Source of the DNA: Paenibacillus sp. TCA20
GTDB taxonomy: Bacteria > Bacillota > Bacilli > Paenibacillales > Paenibacillaceae
Assembly (NCBI RefSeq): GCF_000732325.1
Contig: NZ_BBIW01000001.1
Location: 728,376-792,375 of the forward strand
DNA: 64,000 bases
Direction of reading: 5' to 3'
The notes below the pieces were generated by a model. That model saw only the letters and a program-made list of their open reading frames with translations. It did not search any database and was not told where the DNA came from. This document shows, in pieces, positions 26,388 to 34,365 of the stretch (positions are counted from its first letter, which is position 1; each line of letters begins with the position of its first letter). The translations under genes were made by a program, and so were the position numbers.

Positions 26388-27611
26388 ATGGATGTTCTCA
26401 TCGAACGAGCATGCGGTTTGGATGTTCACAAGAAGAACATTACTGCATGCATCATTACACCTGAAGGAAAGGAGATTAAAACCTTCCGTACCCACACGGT
26501 CTTTATCTTAGAACTCATCGATTGGATTAAGAACCACCGCTGCACTCATGTGGCCATGGAGAGCACCGGTGTGTTTTGGAAACCCATCGTGAACCTGCTG
26601 GAAGCCGAAGATATCGAATTCCTAGTCGTCAACGCACAGCACATAAAAGCAGTTCCCGGACGGAAAACCGACGTGAAAGATGCGGAATGGATTTGCAATC
26701 TACTTCGGCATGGTCTGCTTAAACCTAGCTATATTCCCGATCGTAACCAACGTGAAATGAGAGAACTTGTTCGCTATCGTCGGAGTCTGATTCAAGAACG
26801 TTCTCGTGAACATAACCGTGTGCAAAAAGTTTTGGAAGGTGCCAATATCAAGCTCGCTTCTGTCGTCTCAGACATTATGGGGCTCTCGAGCCGAGACATG
26901 CTTGAAGCCATGGTTAATGGTGAAACCGATCCGGAGACACTGGCTGGCTTTGCACGCAGATCCATGAAGAGAAAGAAAGAAGAACTCGAGCTCGCGCTGA
27001 AGGGCAACATGAGTTCACATCAGCGGATGATGTTAAAAACCATGCTTACCCATATCGACTTCCTGAACGAACAAATCATAGAGCTGGATATGGAGGTAGC
27101 CAAACGGCTCGCCCCTTTCCAAAAAGACCTGGATCGACTGGATAGCATTCCGGGAATCGCAGCCCGAACGACAGAACAAATCCTCGCCGAGATTGGCACG
27201 GACATTGCTTCTCGTTTCCCGAGTTCAGCCCATTTATGCTCATGGGTTGGTCTTGTTCCAGGTCACAATGAAAGTGCAGGCAAACGCAAGTCCTCCAAAA
27301 CACGTAAAGGCAACAAATATCTCCGATCCGCACTCATCGAAGCTTCTCATTCCATACGGGGATCTGATAATTATCTCGGTGCCCAGTACAGGCGAATTGC
27401 AGCTCGCAAAGGAAGGCACCGCGCAGCTGTTGCTGTAGCCCATTCCATCATGACCATTGCTTACCATTTACTAACCAGGCAAGAAGATTATAAAGACTTA
27501 GGCTCCGATTATTTTGAGAAACGACACCAAGATGCGATCGTCAAACAAACCGTTCGAAAGCTAGAAAACCTTGGATTTACCGTAACCCTGGCCACATCTG
27601 AAGTATCCTAA
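26388..27611 (+). CDS. IS110 family transposase (DEDD type)
   Basis: 407 residues. The N-terminal DEDD RuvC-like domain begins CGLDVHKKNITACI with the first Asp, has AMESTGVFWKP, and KTDVKDAEWICNLLRHG as the last acidic motif. The C-terminal Tnp_20 domain has LDSIPGIAARTTEQILAEIG and SAHLCSWVGLVPGHNESAGK with the catalytic Ser. Full length and uninterrupted, so probably active. ATG 26388 follows AAAGGTG. Confidence 0.92.
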   Translation: MDVLIERACGLDVHKKNITACIITPEGKEIKTFRTHTVFILELIDWIKNHRCTHVAMESTGVFWKPIVNLLEAEDIEFLVVNAQHIKAVPGRKTDVKDAEWICNLLRHGLLKPSYIPDRNQREMRELVRYRRSLIQERSREHNRVQKVLEGANIKLASVVSDIMGLSSRDMLEAMVNGETDPETLAGFARRSMKRKKEELELALKGNMSSHQRMMLKTMLTHIDFLNEQIIELDMEVAKRLAPFQKDLDRLDSIPGIAARTTEQILAEIGTDIASRFPSSAHLCSWVGLVPGHNESAGKRKSSKTRKGNKYLRSALIEASHSIRGSDNYLGAQYRRIAARKGRHRAAVAVAHSIMTIAYHLLTRQEDYKDLGSDYFEKRHQDAIVKQTVRKLENLGFTVTLATSEVS

Positions 27612-27716
27612 TTAACCTGCTCAAACCAAGCGACGCAGCCTTTTTAAAAATCTTGCAAGCTGCGCCTAGTTTCGTATTGTCTTTTTTAGAGTTACGCTAT
27701 GAATTAATTTTCAGGG

Positions 27717-27790
27717 TAGCTTAATGAAATAGATGTAAACTTCAGTTAGATATTTATCTAATCGGTAATCGGCCCATGTTCTTGTCCCCC
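27717..27790 (-). repeat. Cassette-associated element, second type (copy 1)
   Basis: TAGCTTAATGAAATAG, then ATGTAAACTTCAGTTAG, a hairpin TTAGATA-TTTA-TCTAA and ATCGGTAATCGGCCCATG. A roughly 80% identical copy is at 31696-31765. It is the element downstream of the gene at 27987 and is cut from its left site by the IS110 copy. Confidence 0.6.
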
Positions 27791-27986
27791 GACAAAAGAT
27801 GATGAATGCTCAAGCGCTTGCTGTGGTTTTTGGGTTTTACACTCCCTGTATTTGCATCTCTTGGATCTGCAATGTTCTAGTCTTCTGACAGTTGATTGGC
27901 GATGTTACTTTTAAACTTGTGATCCGCTCTATACTTAAAAATCCTGAGCAATTTCGATGTTACATCTATCTAGTCCGGGTTTTTTT

Positions 27987-28784
27987 CTAGTTATATATTA
28001 TAAGCATCTGTGACACAAATTGATCTTCTTTTGATAGAAAAGCTATTTTATTGAAATGTTTTGCTAGTTTTTGTAACTCTTCACTTGTTCTAACCTCTTC
28101 TTCAGTCCAGCCTACAAAATAGAACATAATATAAGGAGCTAGAGTAAGATGCTTATAAATAGAGTTTATGAATGATAATTCTTCCTCGTTAACCTCAATA
28201 CCCATTAATTGATCTCTATTAGGCCTATACTTGTAAGTAATCATATTAGAATGACTTTCGTATAAATGATATCTATCCTTACTCAAAAAGGATAGAATAA
28301 AAGAATTTAAACGGGATTCTTCATATAGAGTTTTATATATACCAAGGATTTTCTTTTTCGTGTCCATTCTGACCATGTTGATTTGAATATGGATCGTGCT
28401 TTTTTTGTATACCACACGTATATTATCAAAGATTGAAAGCAATTCACATATTAATTGATCGTTTACTGGATCATTGTTATTAGGAATTTGCAGTTCGCCT
28501 CCATACTGTGCTTGAGAGTGTTCTGCTTTATTTCCCACTGCTCTATACATTATGTAGAATTGATACAATGCGAATTGTACTTCTATATTGGCGAGTATTA
28601 CTTCTTTGATAGACTTCAATTCAAACGGAATCTCTTTTACGTTTAATCCAGAATTTAAGATCTCTCTCTTTATTATTTTATTATCTTTTATTGTATAGCT
28701 TTCCTGCTTAAGTACATCTTCATGTACTTGGTTTGCATTATTAATTAGATTGCTGTGCGTTTTAAAAACAACTTTTTCAATCAT
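27987..28784 (-). CDS. Hypothetical protein, 265 residues
   Basis: AAGGAGGGG precedes ATG 28784. The product is soluble, AT-rich in codon use and rich in Ile, Asn, Lys and Tyr, unlike the flanking core genes. Residues 55-135 and 150-265 look like two alpha/beta halves; WTEEEVRTSEELQKLAKHF near 230 is amphipathic. I do not recognise any family. Probably a cassette-type accessory gene; a second-type repeat element lies beyond its stop. Confidence 0.6.
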   Translation of the reverse strand: MIEKVVFKTHSNLINNANQVHEDVLKQESYTIKDNKIIKREILNSGLNVKEIPFELKSIKEVILANIEVQFALYQFYIMYRAVGNKAEHSQAQYGGELQIPNNNDPVNDQLICELLSIFDNIRVVYKKSTIHIQINMVRMDTKKKILGIYKTLYEESRLNSFILSFLSKDRYHLYESHSNMITYKYRPNRDQLMGIEVNEEELSFINSIYKHLTLAPYIMFYFVGWTEEEVRTSEELQKLAKHFNKIAFLSKEDQFVSQMLIIYN

Positions 28785-28871
28785 TAATTACCCCTCCTTA
28801 AGAAATGATACAAGCGCATAGCTCAATCGCCACGCGCTCATAATGAACTTATTTTAATATTCGAAACAGAA

Positions 28872-29552
28872 TTAAAAATCACTCTCCCAGTCAAAGAATA
28901 AGTCAGCATTATTCCAACCACCTAATAAGTAAACTTCTACATAACCTTCAACCTGTATATTATCGGAGACAAAATTAATTAGTATTTCATCATGCACAGC
29001 AACATGTAAATTTCTCATCGGGGGAATATTCCATTTATTTATATCCATCCTTACAGATCCAACATTTGTACCTGCTCCAGCATATCCTTTAGCTCTAGAT
29101 ATCGATGTTTCAATACCACCACCTGTAACGTTGATGTCTAAATATACATATATTTCTCCTTTATTTGAACTTATTTTATCAAATATATAAGTTGGCGTAG
29201 CACTGACTTTAGCAACTTGAGTTTGAAAGGGACTTACCTCTAAAGATTCAGAAGTGTCAACGTTAGAATATGTACTATCCCTGTAAACTTCAACAGTGAC
29301 TGGTTCCAACCTTTCAATTCTCTCAATGATTCTATTAGCCTCTTCCTCACTGTTCACCGGAATTGAAGTTAAAGACCCAGCGTGGTTCTCGTAAAGGCCT
29401 TCTATTATTTCCTGTGCATTCTCTTCAACAAAAAAAGTAGTCCAACTTTGAGACGTGTCACTACTATCAACACGTTCAGTTGCAAAGGCAGTTCCAAACA
29501 TAGTAGTTACTAACGAAAAAACCAAGAAAAATGACAATATCTTCTTCTTCAA
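28872..29552 (-). CDS. Secreted hypothetical protein, 226 residues
   Basis: The TTG start at 29552 has GGAGG about 7 bases upstream and gives a clear Sec signal peptide (MKKKILSFFLVFSLVTTMFG) with a likely cleavage after AFA. The mature protein contains a beta-rich C-terminal domain (about 130-226) with ISRAKGYAGAGTNVGSVRMD and HVAVHDEILI, reminiscent of structural or toxin-like beta proteins, but no family is recognised. It is 87 bp upstream of the 265-residue gene on the same strand. Confidence 0.65.
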   Translation of the reverse strand: MKKKILSFFLVFSLVTTMFGTAFATERVDSSDTSQSWTTFFVEENAQEIIEGLYENHAGSLTSIPVNSEEEANRIIERIERLEPVTVEVYRDSTYSNVDTSESLEVSPFQTQVAKVSATPTYIFDKISSNKGEIYVYLDINVTGGGIETSISRAKGYAGAGTNVGSVRMDINKWNIPPMRNLHVAVHDEILINFVSDNIQVEGYVEVYLLGGWNNADLFFDWESDF

Positions 29553-29567
29553 TGACTCTTCCTCCAT

Positions 29568-29815
29568 TTCGAATTGGAATTTGTTTACTAATTACAACAT
29601 AATTATACATCATTTCCTTACATGCATGTGACATTCGACAAAGAATCTAATGCTCTTACAAAATTAGTCATCAAATTGGTTTTTTATACAATTCTTCTAT
29701 CAGCCTTAAAATCCTTCATGGGGAGCAATATCAGGCCCCCTATTTAGAAGAGTTTCATACGACTTTTGTCCAACACTCAAATCAGAAACGCAACGCGTAT
29801 TATGCCCTTGTTTAA
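29568..29815. other. Non-coding stretch, no recognisable feature
   Basis: About 250 bp of AT-rich sequence between the secreted protein start and the element at 29816. It holds the secreted protein's promoter region, but short frames on both strands are broken by stops and match nothing I know. Confidence 0.4.
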
Positions 29816-29906
29816 TTGAACTAACCTGCCCGTTAGCTTAATGAAAAAGGAGCAGCTGCCAACCGGCGAACTGCCCCGTGTTATACTGAACTAACGTTTC
29901 CCGTAA
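29816..29906 (-). repeat. Cassette-associated element, full type (R3), best preserved
   Basis: TTGAACTAACCTGCCCGTTA then GCTTAATGAAAAAGG, hairpin GAGCAGCTGCC-AACC-GGCGAACTGCCCC... , then GAACTAACGTTTCCCGTAAC. Two inverted-repeat sites flank one hairpin over about 90 bp. The right site overlaps the stop codon of the broken membrane-protein gene at 29891. Confidence 0.78.
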
Positions 29907-30090
29907 CTTTTCCTCTTGTAGAGCCTATCTATAGAAAGTATTAAAATATGTACTATTGTAATAAGAGATGCCATCTGTATAGACTTTATAAAGCTAACTC
30001 CTACAAAGTAATAACTCATAAGCAAAGTTGCAAAAAATAAACTCCCACACCTAATATAAACTTAAACATATTTGATCGGTATCTCCTCAT
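29891..30090 (-). pseudogene. Small two-helix membrane protein, frameshifted at an A6 run
   Basis: ATG 30090 starts MRRYRSNMFKFILGVGVYF and then hits a stop. In the next frame the sequence continues FATLLMSYYFVGVSFIK, then a second helix (ASLITIVHILILSI) and DRLYKRKSYGKR. One extra base in the A6 run at 30032-30037 would join them into about 66 residues. The final TAG (29891-29893) lies inside the right-hand core of element R3. Either decayed or a homopolymer sequencing error. Confidence 0.55.
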
Positions 30091-30168
30091 ATTACCAGTA
30101 CTCTTTTATAGACTTCTACAAATAGTTCCAGTATCATTTCCAATGTATCTAATATGTGGGGTGGTTTA

Positions 30169-30341
30169 ATGCAGGGCATAGCAGTAGTCTATGGTTTTTA
30201 TCTTATGCCTATTTTTTTATTCATTTCTATTTACCTTTTTTACTTAACGAGAAGAGAACGACAGCAAACAGAATGTTTATCTCTTTTAGCTTAACAATGG
30301 CAGCGTGGTCTTATTTTGTGGTTATCCTTATCGGAAAGTAA
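30169..30341 (+). pseudogene. Small membrane protein with a probable frameshift
   Basis: ATG 30169 begins MQGIAVVYGFYLMPIFLFIS then IYLFYLTRRERQQ, a transmembrane helix with a basic end, and reaches a stop at 30292. The next frame supplies a second helix, NRMFISFSLTMAAWSYFVVI then LIGK, to the stop at 30341. The two halves look like one two-helix protein of about 57 residues broken near 30265-30275. Ribosome site is weak (GGGGTGG). Low certainty. Confidence 0.4.
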
Positions 30342-30412
30342 GAGTTATGGATCCCTTTTTGAGGTTTATAGAGCAACAAGAATAAGCCTACTATTTAAAT
30401 CCATCATCAGCC

Positions 30413-30448
30413 TTTTACAAGATCTACCGTGGTGGATCTTGTAAAAAA
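30413..30448. terminator. Bidirectional terminator
   Basis: TTACAAGATC and GATCTTGTAA form a 10-bp stem with CC/GG inside the loop. T residues lie on the left and A residues on the right, so it can serve the DUF2716 gene on the minus strand. Confidence 0.6.
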
Positions 30449-30520
30449 GTATCTGCGGACTGGAAAACTACTCCGTTGTTGTTTTGATCTAATGTGTCCC
30501 ATTAGCGGAATCAAAAATGA

Positions 30521-30994
30521 TCAACTTTGTCGTACAACTTTCCCTAATATAGATGGAAAGTTGATTTCAAACTGTTGTAATAGTTCAGCTCCAAAAATAG
30601 TAATTGTCTGTTCCCATGGGTGTCCTAAGTATCCCCATTTGAATTCATTATGTAAATAAAAATAATAATCGCCGTCGGGGTAAAATGGCATTTTCCATTT
30701 CGCCGATTCTTTTTCCAAGTGTGGATAATACAAGAAGGACTCGTGCTGCCAGTCCAAAGCAAAGACATACTCATCTTGTTCAGTTATTGCTTTTAAAGCG
30801 TTGATACATTTCTCTTCTAAATCATCAATATCTGAATCCTTATGTTCAGTTATCTTGTAAGTGATATAAGGGTTCGGTAAGGTATAAGAAGGCCAGTCCT
30901 TACTGCGAGTACTTGGGTTAAAATTAAAAACCTCGTAGAACTTATCCCAAACAATGCGATATTGCTCATCTGTTAATGGAATCCAATTCTCCAT
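30521..30994 (-). CDS. DUF2716 family protein
   Basis: 157 residues. WIPLTDEQYRIVWDKFYEVF at the N-terminus, ALDWQHESFLYYPH in the middle and PFYPDGDYYFYLHNEFKWGYLGHPWEQTI toward the end match the Trp/Tyr-rich pattern of DUF2716 proteins, whose role is unknown. GGGAGG precedes ATG 30994. It is a single minus-strand gene between a terminator and a cassette-type site. Confidence 0.65.
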   Translation of the reverse strand: MENWIPLTDEQYRIVWDKFYEVFNFNPSTRSKDWPSYTLPNPYITYKITEHKDSDIDDLEEKCINALKAITEQDEYVFALDWQHESFLYYPHLEKESAKWKMPFYPDGDYYFYLHNEFKWGYLGHPWEQTITIFGAELLQQFEINFPSILGKVVRQS

Positions 30995-31032
30995 TTGAAG
31001 TACCTCCCAATGCCATTTCCCTTTATCTTACC

Positions 31033-31057
31033 ATTGAACTATCCCTGCCCGTTAGTT
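31033..31057 (-). repeat. Cassette-associated simple site (R4)
   Basis: ATTGAACTATCCCTGCCCGT followed by TAGTTC. Inverted arms AACTA/TAGTT. The TAA stop of the remnant gene at 31052 lies inside it. Confidence 0.65.
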
Positions 31058-31233
31058 CAACAAAGTTGCTCCAATGACTAATTCTCTCCTTGCGATCTTG
31101 TGATAAAAATTTGTAATCCCTTCTATACCGAGTGTCCCATCATTCAATTTTTTATCCTCATTGAAAGGATATATAGAAACTAATCCAGTCTTAATTCTTA
31201 AGTTTTATATGGGGAATGTTCTAAATTAGTCAT
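31052..31233 (-). pseudogene. Remnant small gene ending inside a cassette site
   Basis: From ATG 31233 the frame reads MTNLEHSPYKT and stops. The adjacent frame then gives 45 uninterrupted codons (RIKTGLVSIYPFNEDKKLND, then GTLGIEGITNFYHKIARREL) and ends AACTAA within the GTTAG core. This looks like a short gene with one frameshift near 31200. No clear ribosome site; family not recognised. Confidence 0.4.
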
Positions 31234-31257
31234 CGTGAACAGGTCTTCAACAAGATA

Positions 31258-31611
31258 TCACTTCACTCTTTCGGAAATATTTTTACTTATTTCTTCAGGA
31301 TTTTGAACACCAATGATCAACTTTGATATTTTGAACATGCCAACTTTAAAGCTATTCAAATCTAAATGGAGGGTTTCAAGCTCTTTTTCAAAAAAGTGTA
31401 GTTGAAAGCCACCATTGGATCTAAATAACCCATTTCTCATTTCTCCGAATAAAGCACCATATAGTTTAAAACCATCTGGTATCGGCCTACCTGTTGTTGT
31501 TCCCTTGATTGAAGAGTATGGAATTTGCAACCCTTTATCTAAGTTTAAAAACGGAGAGTTTCCAAAATCGATATTTACGTAGGTTTCCATTAGTTGAATT
31601 TTTCGTTCCAT
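31258..31611 (-). CDS. Hypothetical protein, 117 residues
   Basis: ATG 31611 (MERKIQLMETYVNIDFG) lies 8 bases after a GGGGGG run; an earlier in-frame Met at 31653 has no site. The product is soluble and beta-rich, with PDGFKLYGALFGEMRNGLF and HLDLNSFKVGMFKISKLIIG. No family recognised. Single minus-strand gene; the site-bearing remnant gene lies downstream. Confidence 0.55.
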   Translation of the reverse strand: MERKIQLMETYVNIDFGNSPFLNLDKGLQIPYSSIKGTTTGRPIPDGFKLYGALFGEMRNGLFRSNGGFQLHFFEKELETLHLDLNSFKVGMFKISKLIIGVQNPEEISKNISERVK

Positions 31612-31680
31612 ATTTTGATCCCCCCAACGCCCTATAATTACATATAATACCATGAATACCTCTTTTGTTTGAAAAAGTCT

Positions 31681-31765
31681 ACGCTCTGCCTGTTAGCTTA
31701 AAGGAATATCTGTAAACTTTAGTTGGATATTTATCTATTCGGGAATCGGACCACGTTCTTCTCAT
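31681..31765 (-). repeat. Cassette-associated element, second type (copy 2, R5)
   Basis: TCTGCCTGTTAGCTTAAAGG, then ATCTGTAAACTTTAGTTGG, a weakened hairpin GGATA-TTTA-TCTA and TTCGGGAATCGGACCACG. Aligns at about 80% with 27717-27790. It lies downstream of the MerR gene. Confidence 0.6.
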
Positions 31766-31797
31766 TGGCTCGGGATAAGAACGTGAACCGATTAAAT

Positions 31798-31823
31798 AAA
31801 AAAGTCGCTTATTTAGCGACTTT
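31798..31823 (-). terminator. Terminator of the MerR gene
   Basis: AAAGTCGCT and AGCGACTTT pair around TAAATA; read on the minus strand a six-T run follows. It lies 36 bases past the MerR stop. Confidence 0.8.
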
Positions 31824-31858
31824 CAATGGGAATATGCTCTTGTCCCCCGATAGGAGAT

Positions 31859-32224
31859 TTAATACTTTCCAAACCCATCTTCACACGTAGTATCGGAATG
31901 AAGCATATCGTAAAGATTTTGTTTAGAATTTTCCAATTTCTTCTGAGCCTCTTCAATTTCTGATATCTTCTCTTGGATAATGCCAGTTTGTTCATTTTTT
32001 GAGAATCCGTTTTTGGATATCATGGACTGTATATTCTGAATCGTAAAACCAACAGACAAACAATTTTTGACCACTTTCAGATGTTGAATAATACCTGGTG
32101 CATAGTTCCGATAGTTGTTCTGGTCTCTTAGCACATACTCATCCGTGATAATTCCTATTTTCTCATAATATCGGATAGTTGATATGGGAAGGTCTGCTAT
32201 TTTGGCTACTTCACTAATCTTCAT
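31859..32224 (-). CDS. MerR family transcriptional regulator
   Basis: About 121 residues: winged helix-turn-helix MKISEVAKIADLPISTIRYYE at the N-terminus, RNYAPGIIQHLKVVKNCLSVGFTI as second part of the MerR domain, and a C-terminal coiled coil (EKISEIEEAQKKLENSKQNL). One Cys near the end (TTCEDG) could sense ligand. It diverges from a nitroreductase gene across 120 bp and probably controls it by distorting its promoter. GAGGG precedes ATG 32224. Confidence 0.88.
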   Translation of the reverse strand: MKISEVAKIADLPISTIRYYEKIGIITDEYVLRDQNNYRNYAPGIIQHLKVVKNCLSVGFTIQNIQSMISKNGFSKNEQTGIIQEKISEIEEAQKKLENSKQNLYDMLHSDTTCEDGFGKY

Positions 32225-32256
32225 ATGAATCACCCTCGATTCTTATTATTGCTATA

Positions 32257-32266
32257 AAGTATACTT
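32257..32266. promoter_or_regulatory. Possible MerR operator between divergent genes
   Basis: AAGTATACTT is a perfect 10-bp palindrome in the intergenic region shared by the MerR and nitroreductase genes. MerR proteins bind such dyads inside long-spacer promoters. I cannot place -35 and -10 boxes with confidence. Confidence 0.3.
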
Positions 32267-32344
32267 CATAGTTTACACTCCTCATAGTGAGACGGATTAA
32301 AGCTTAACCCAACTCACAAATATGATTTTAAGGGGAGATCCTAC

Positions 32345-32995
32345 ATGAATACAATTACTGGCCAATACGCCAAAACAAATGATTTTAATAAAATCGTCTT
32401 GGAGCGTCGTTCTATTAAAGTCTACGACCCCGAAGTGAAAATCAGACGTGAGGAAATGACCGAAATATTGGCGAAAGCTTCCCGAGCCCCTTCTGCCATT
32501 AACATGCAACCATGGCGTTTCCTTGTCATCGACACCGCTGAAGGTAAAGAGAAGCTCGCGCCACTGGCCTCTTTCAACCAAACGCAGGTCCTTACCTCAT
32601 CAGCTGTTATTGCTGTATTTTACGATGCTAACAACATTGAATATATGGACGAAATATTCAGTAAGTCAGTAGAACTTGGATATATGCCACAAGACATCAA
32701 GGAAATGCAGATGCAACAGGCGAAACCTTATTATGCGAGCATGAACCCATCTGATCTGCGTGACATGAACCTCATTGACTCGGGTATCATATGTATGCAG
32801 CTCATGCTCGTTGCCCGTGCCCACGGATATGATACCAATCCAATGGCCGGGTATGCCAAAGACCAAATCGCTGAAGTTTTCGGCCTGGATAAGGAACGGT
32901 TCCAACCTGTGATGTTAATCTCCATAGGCAAAGCTGCCAAAGAAGGCTATCCTTCCTATCGCCTCCCAGTTCAAACGATCGCCACTTGGGTATAA
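32345..32995 (+). CDS. Nitroreductase family protein
   Basis: 216-residue FMN-dependent oxidoreductase. RRSIKVYDPEVKI (FMN phosphate contact), ASRAPSAINMQPWRFLVID and GYDTNPMAGY/VMLISIGKAAKEGY are typical for the family. These enzymes reduce nitro groups, quinones or flavins with NAD(P)H. GGGGAG precedes ATG 32345. Divergent MerR regulator suggests induction by a xenobiotic or redox signal. Followed by its own terminator. Confidence 0.9.
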   Translation: MNTITGQYAKTNDFNKIVLERRSIKVYDPEVKIRREEMTEILAKASRAPSAINMQPWRFLVIDTAEGKEKLAPLASFNQTQVLTSSAVIAVFYDANNIEYMDEIFSKSVELGYMPQDIKEMQMQQAKPYYASMNPSDLRDMNLIDSGIICMQLMLVARAHGYDTNPMAGYAKDQIAEVFGLDKERFQPVMLISIGKAAKEGYPSYRLPVQTIATWV

Positions 32996-33052
32996 TTCAC
33001 TCTCAAGATTAACACGAAATTAAATGAAGGCATTCGTCGCTTACCTAATGAG

Positions 33053-33088
33053 AGGCCCACGGCATTGTCGCCAAGGGCCTTATTTTTC
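33053..33088 (+). terminator. Terminator after the nitroreductase gene
   Basis: AGGCCC and GGGCCT, with inner GGC/GCC pairing, form the hairpin, followed by TATTTTTC. Confidence 0.7.
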
Positions 33089-33189
33089 ACCAATTTATAG
33101 AATTCGGGCCTACAACCTTATTCTAGAGGAGGAATCTAAACTGCTGAATACGAGGTTCCAAGTTTATAAATTTCCTGTAAAATGATGGT

Positions 33190-34365
33190 ATGAAAAGAAT
33201 ATTATCGTTCATGGATTGGGGTATATTTGCTCTTCGTCTGTACCATTATATTTTGCTGTTGTCCCAGGTTCTGATGGTAAATGAGTTTTCGATCCGAACG
33301 TTATTTCATGCGGTCTGGCTGAGCATAGCCTTTGTCGTCCCTTTGCTGTTCTGGTTTCCTCAGCGCCGGATGAACAAAGTCTGGTTTTGTATACTAGAGT
33401 TGTTACTTGGCGGTTCTTATTATGTAAATTCTGTGATTTATCCGGATTTGACTTCAAAAGCGGACTATTTGCTGCCGAGTCTTACAATGGGATACTTATT
33501 GACTAAGCAAATTTTTTGGATCATTCCCATCGTTGTTTTCATTCCTTTTTCCTTTCAGTCTCACCTCAGATTAGCTTGGGAGCAAGCCCTAAGTATCGGA
33601 ATAGACAATCTGCTGTTCTGCTTCATCGGCATGTGGGCAAGCTTCGTCGCCAAGGCGTATGATCAGAAGAATAAACTGGTAGCCGAAGTGGAACGTCAAA
33701 ATAAGCTGTTAACTCACTATTCGGCCGAGATTGAGAAAATGACTTTGCAAAAAGAACGAAATCGTATGTCCAAAGAGCTTCATGACACACTGGGGCATTC
33801 CTTTATCTCACTCATCCTGAGTCTTGATGCCTCTATTGCCCTTATGGATAGCAAGCCTGCCGAGGCCAAAGATCGATTAATTCGCTTAAGATCATTAGCT
33901 GAAAACAATCTGGATGAAATGAGAAACATCGTACACGAGATGGGAGAAGAACAGGAATCAAGTCTGATTCGACAGGTTGAATCCCTAGTAGTCCGTTTCC
34001 GGGAGCATACGGGCACTGCTATAACTCTAGTTCTCCCTGAGACAGAGCGGCCCATACGTTTTGAAGTACGGCAGGCGATCCTTCGGGTCATCCAGGAATC
34101 CCTTACAAACGCACTAAAGCATGGAAAGGCATCTCTGCTTCATCTAGAGCTTAAATTTTCCGAGAATGATCTGCAATTGTCCGTTCGAAATAACGGGAAC
34201 CCGATCGACAAGCTGAATTACGGCTTCGGCTTGACCACGATGAAAGACCGAGTTGAGCAGTTAGGCGGTCGCCTTCAGCTATTATCTAGGGAAGGAAATC
34301 CAGCAATGACCGAAGTCCGATGTGAAATCCCGCTGAAAGAAGTGCTGCCGCATGGAGAAAATTAA
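33190..34365 (+). CDS. Sensor histidine kinase (NarL-linked, HisKA_3)
   Basis: 391 residues. The N-terminal 150 residues hold four to five transmembrane helices without a large extracellular loop, suggesting a membrane-state or small hydrophobic signal. A coiled linker (QNKLLTHYSAEIEKMTLQKE) leads to the phospho-acceptor His in SKELHDTLGHSFISLIL. The HATPase_c domain has ESLTNALKHGKA and NYGFGLTTMKDRVEQLGG. The overall plan resembles DesK/LiaS-like kinases. No clear ribosome site at ATG 33190. The response regulator gene overlaps its end. Confidence 0.9.
   Translation: MKRILSFMDWGIFALRLYHYILLLSQVLMVNEFSIRTLFHAVWLSIAFVVPLLFWFPQRRMNKVWFCILELLLGGSYYVNSVIYPDLTSKADYLLPSLTMGYLLTKQIFWIIPIVVFIPFSFQSHLRLAWEQALSIGIDNLLFCFIGMWASFVAKAYDQKNKLVAEVERQNKLLTHYSAEIEKMTLQKERNRMSKELHDTLGHSFISLILSLDASIALMDSKPAEAKDRLIRLRSLAENNLDEMRNIVHEMGEEQESSLIRQVESLVVRFREHTGTAITLVLPETERPIRFEVRQAILRVIQESLTNALKHGKASLLHLELKFSENDLQLSVRNNGNPIDKLNYGFGLTTMKDRVEQLGGRLQLLSREGNPAMTEVRCEIPLKEVLPHGEN

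Larger units (their letters stand above)
26141..27719 (+). mobile_element. IS110-family insertion sequence inserted at a GTTAG core
   Basis: About 1,580 bp with one transposase gene, a 247-bp left non-coding end and a 108-bp right end. No obvious terminal inverted repeats, as usual for IS110. Left flank ends AACGTTTCCCGTTAG (to 26140) and right flank starts TAGCTTAATGAAATAG (from 27717). Removing the IS rebuilds GTTAGCTTAATGAAATAG, which occurs with small changes at 31692. TAG is common to both ends. Boundaries are inferred from this match. Confidence 0.75.

Noticed and set aside
30429..30659. Plus-strand frame opposite the DUF2716 gene
   Set aside because: It begins inside a terminator hairpin and shadows a better supported gene.
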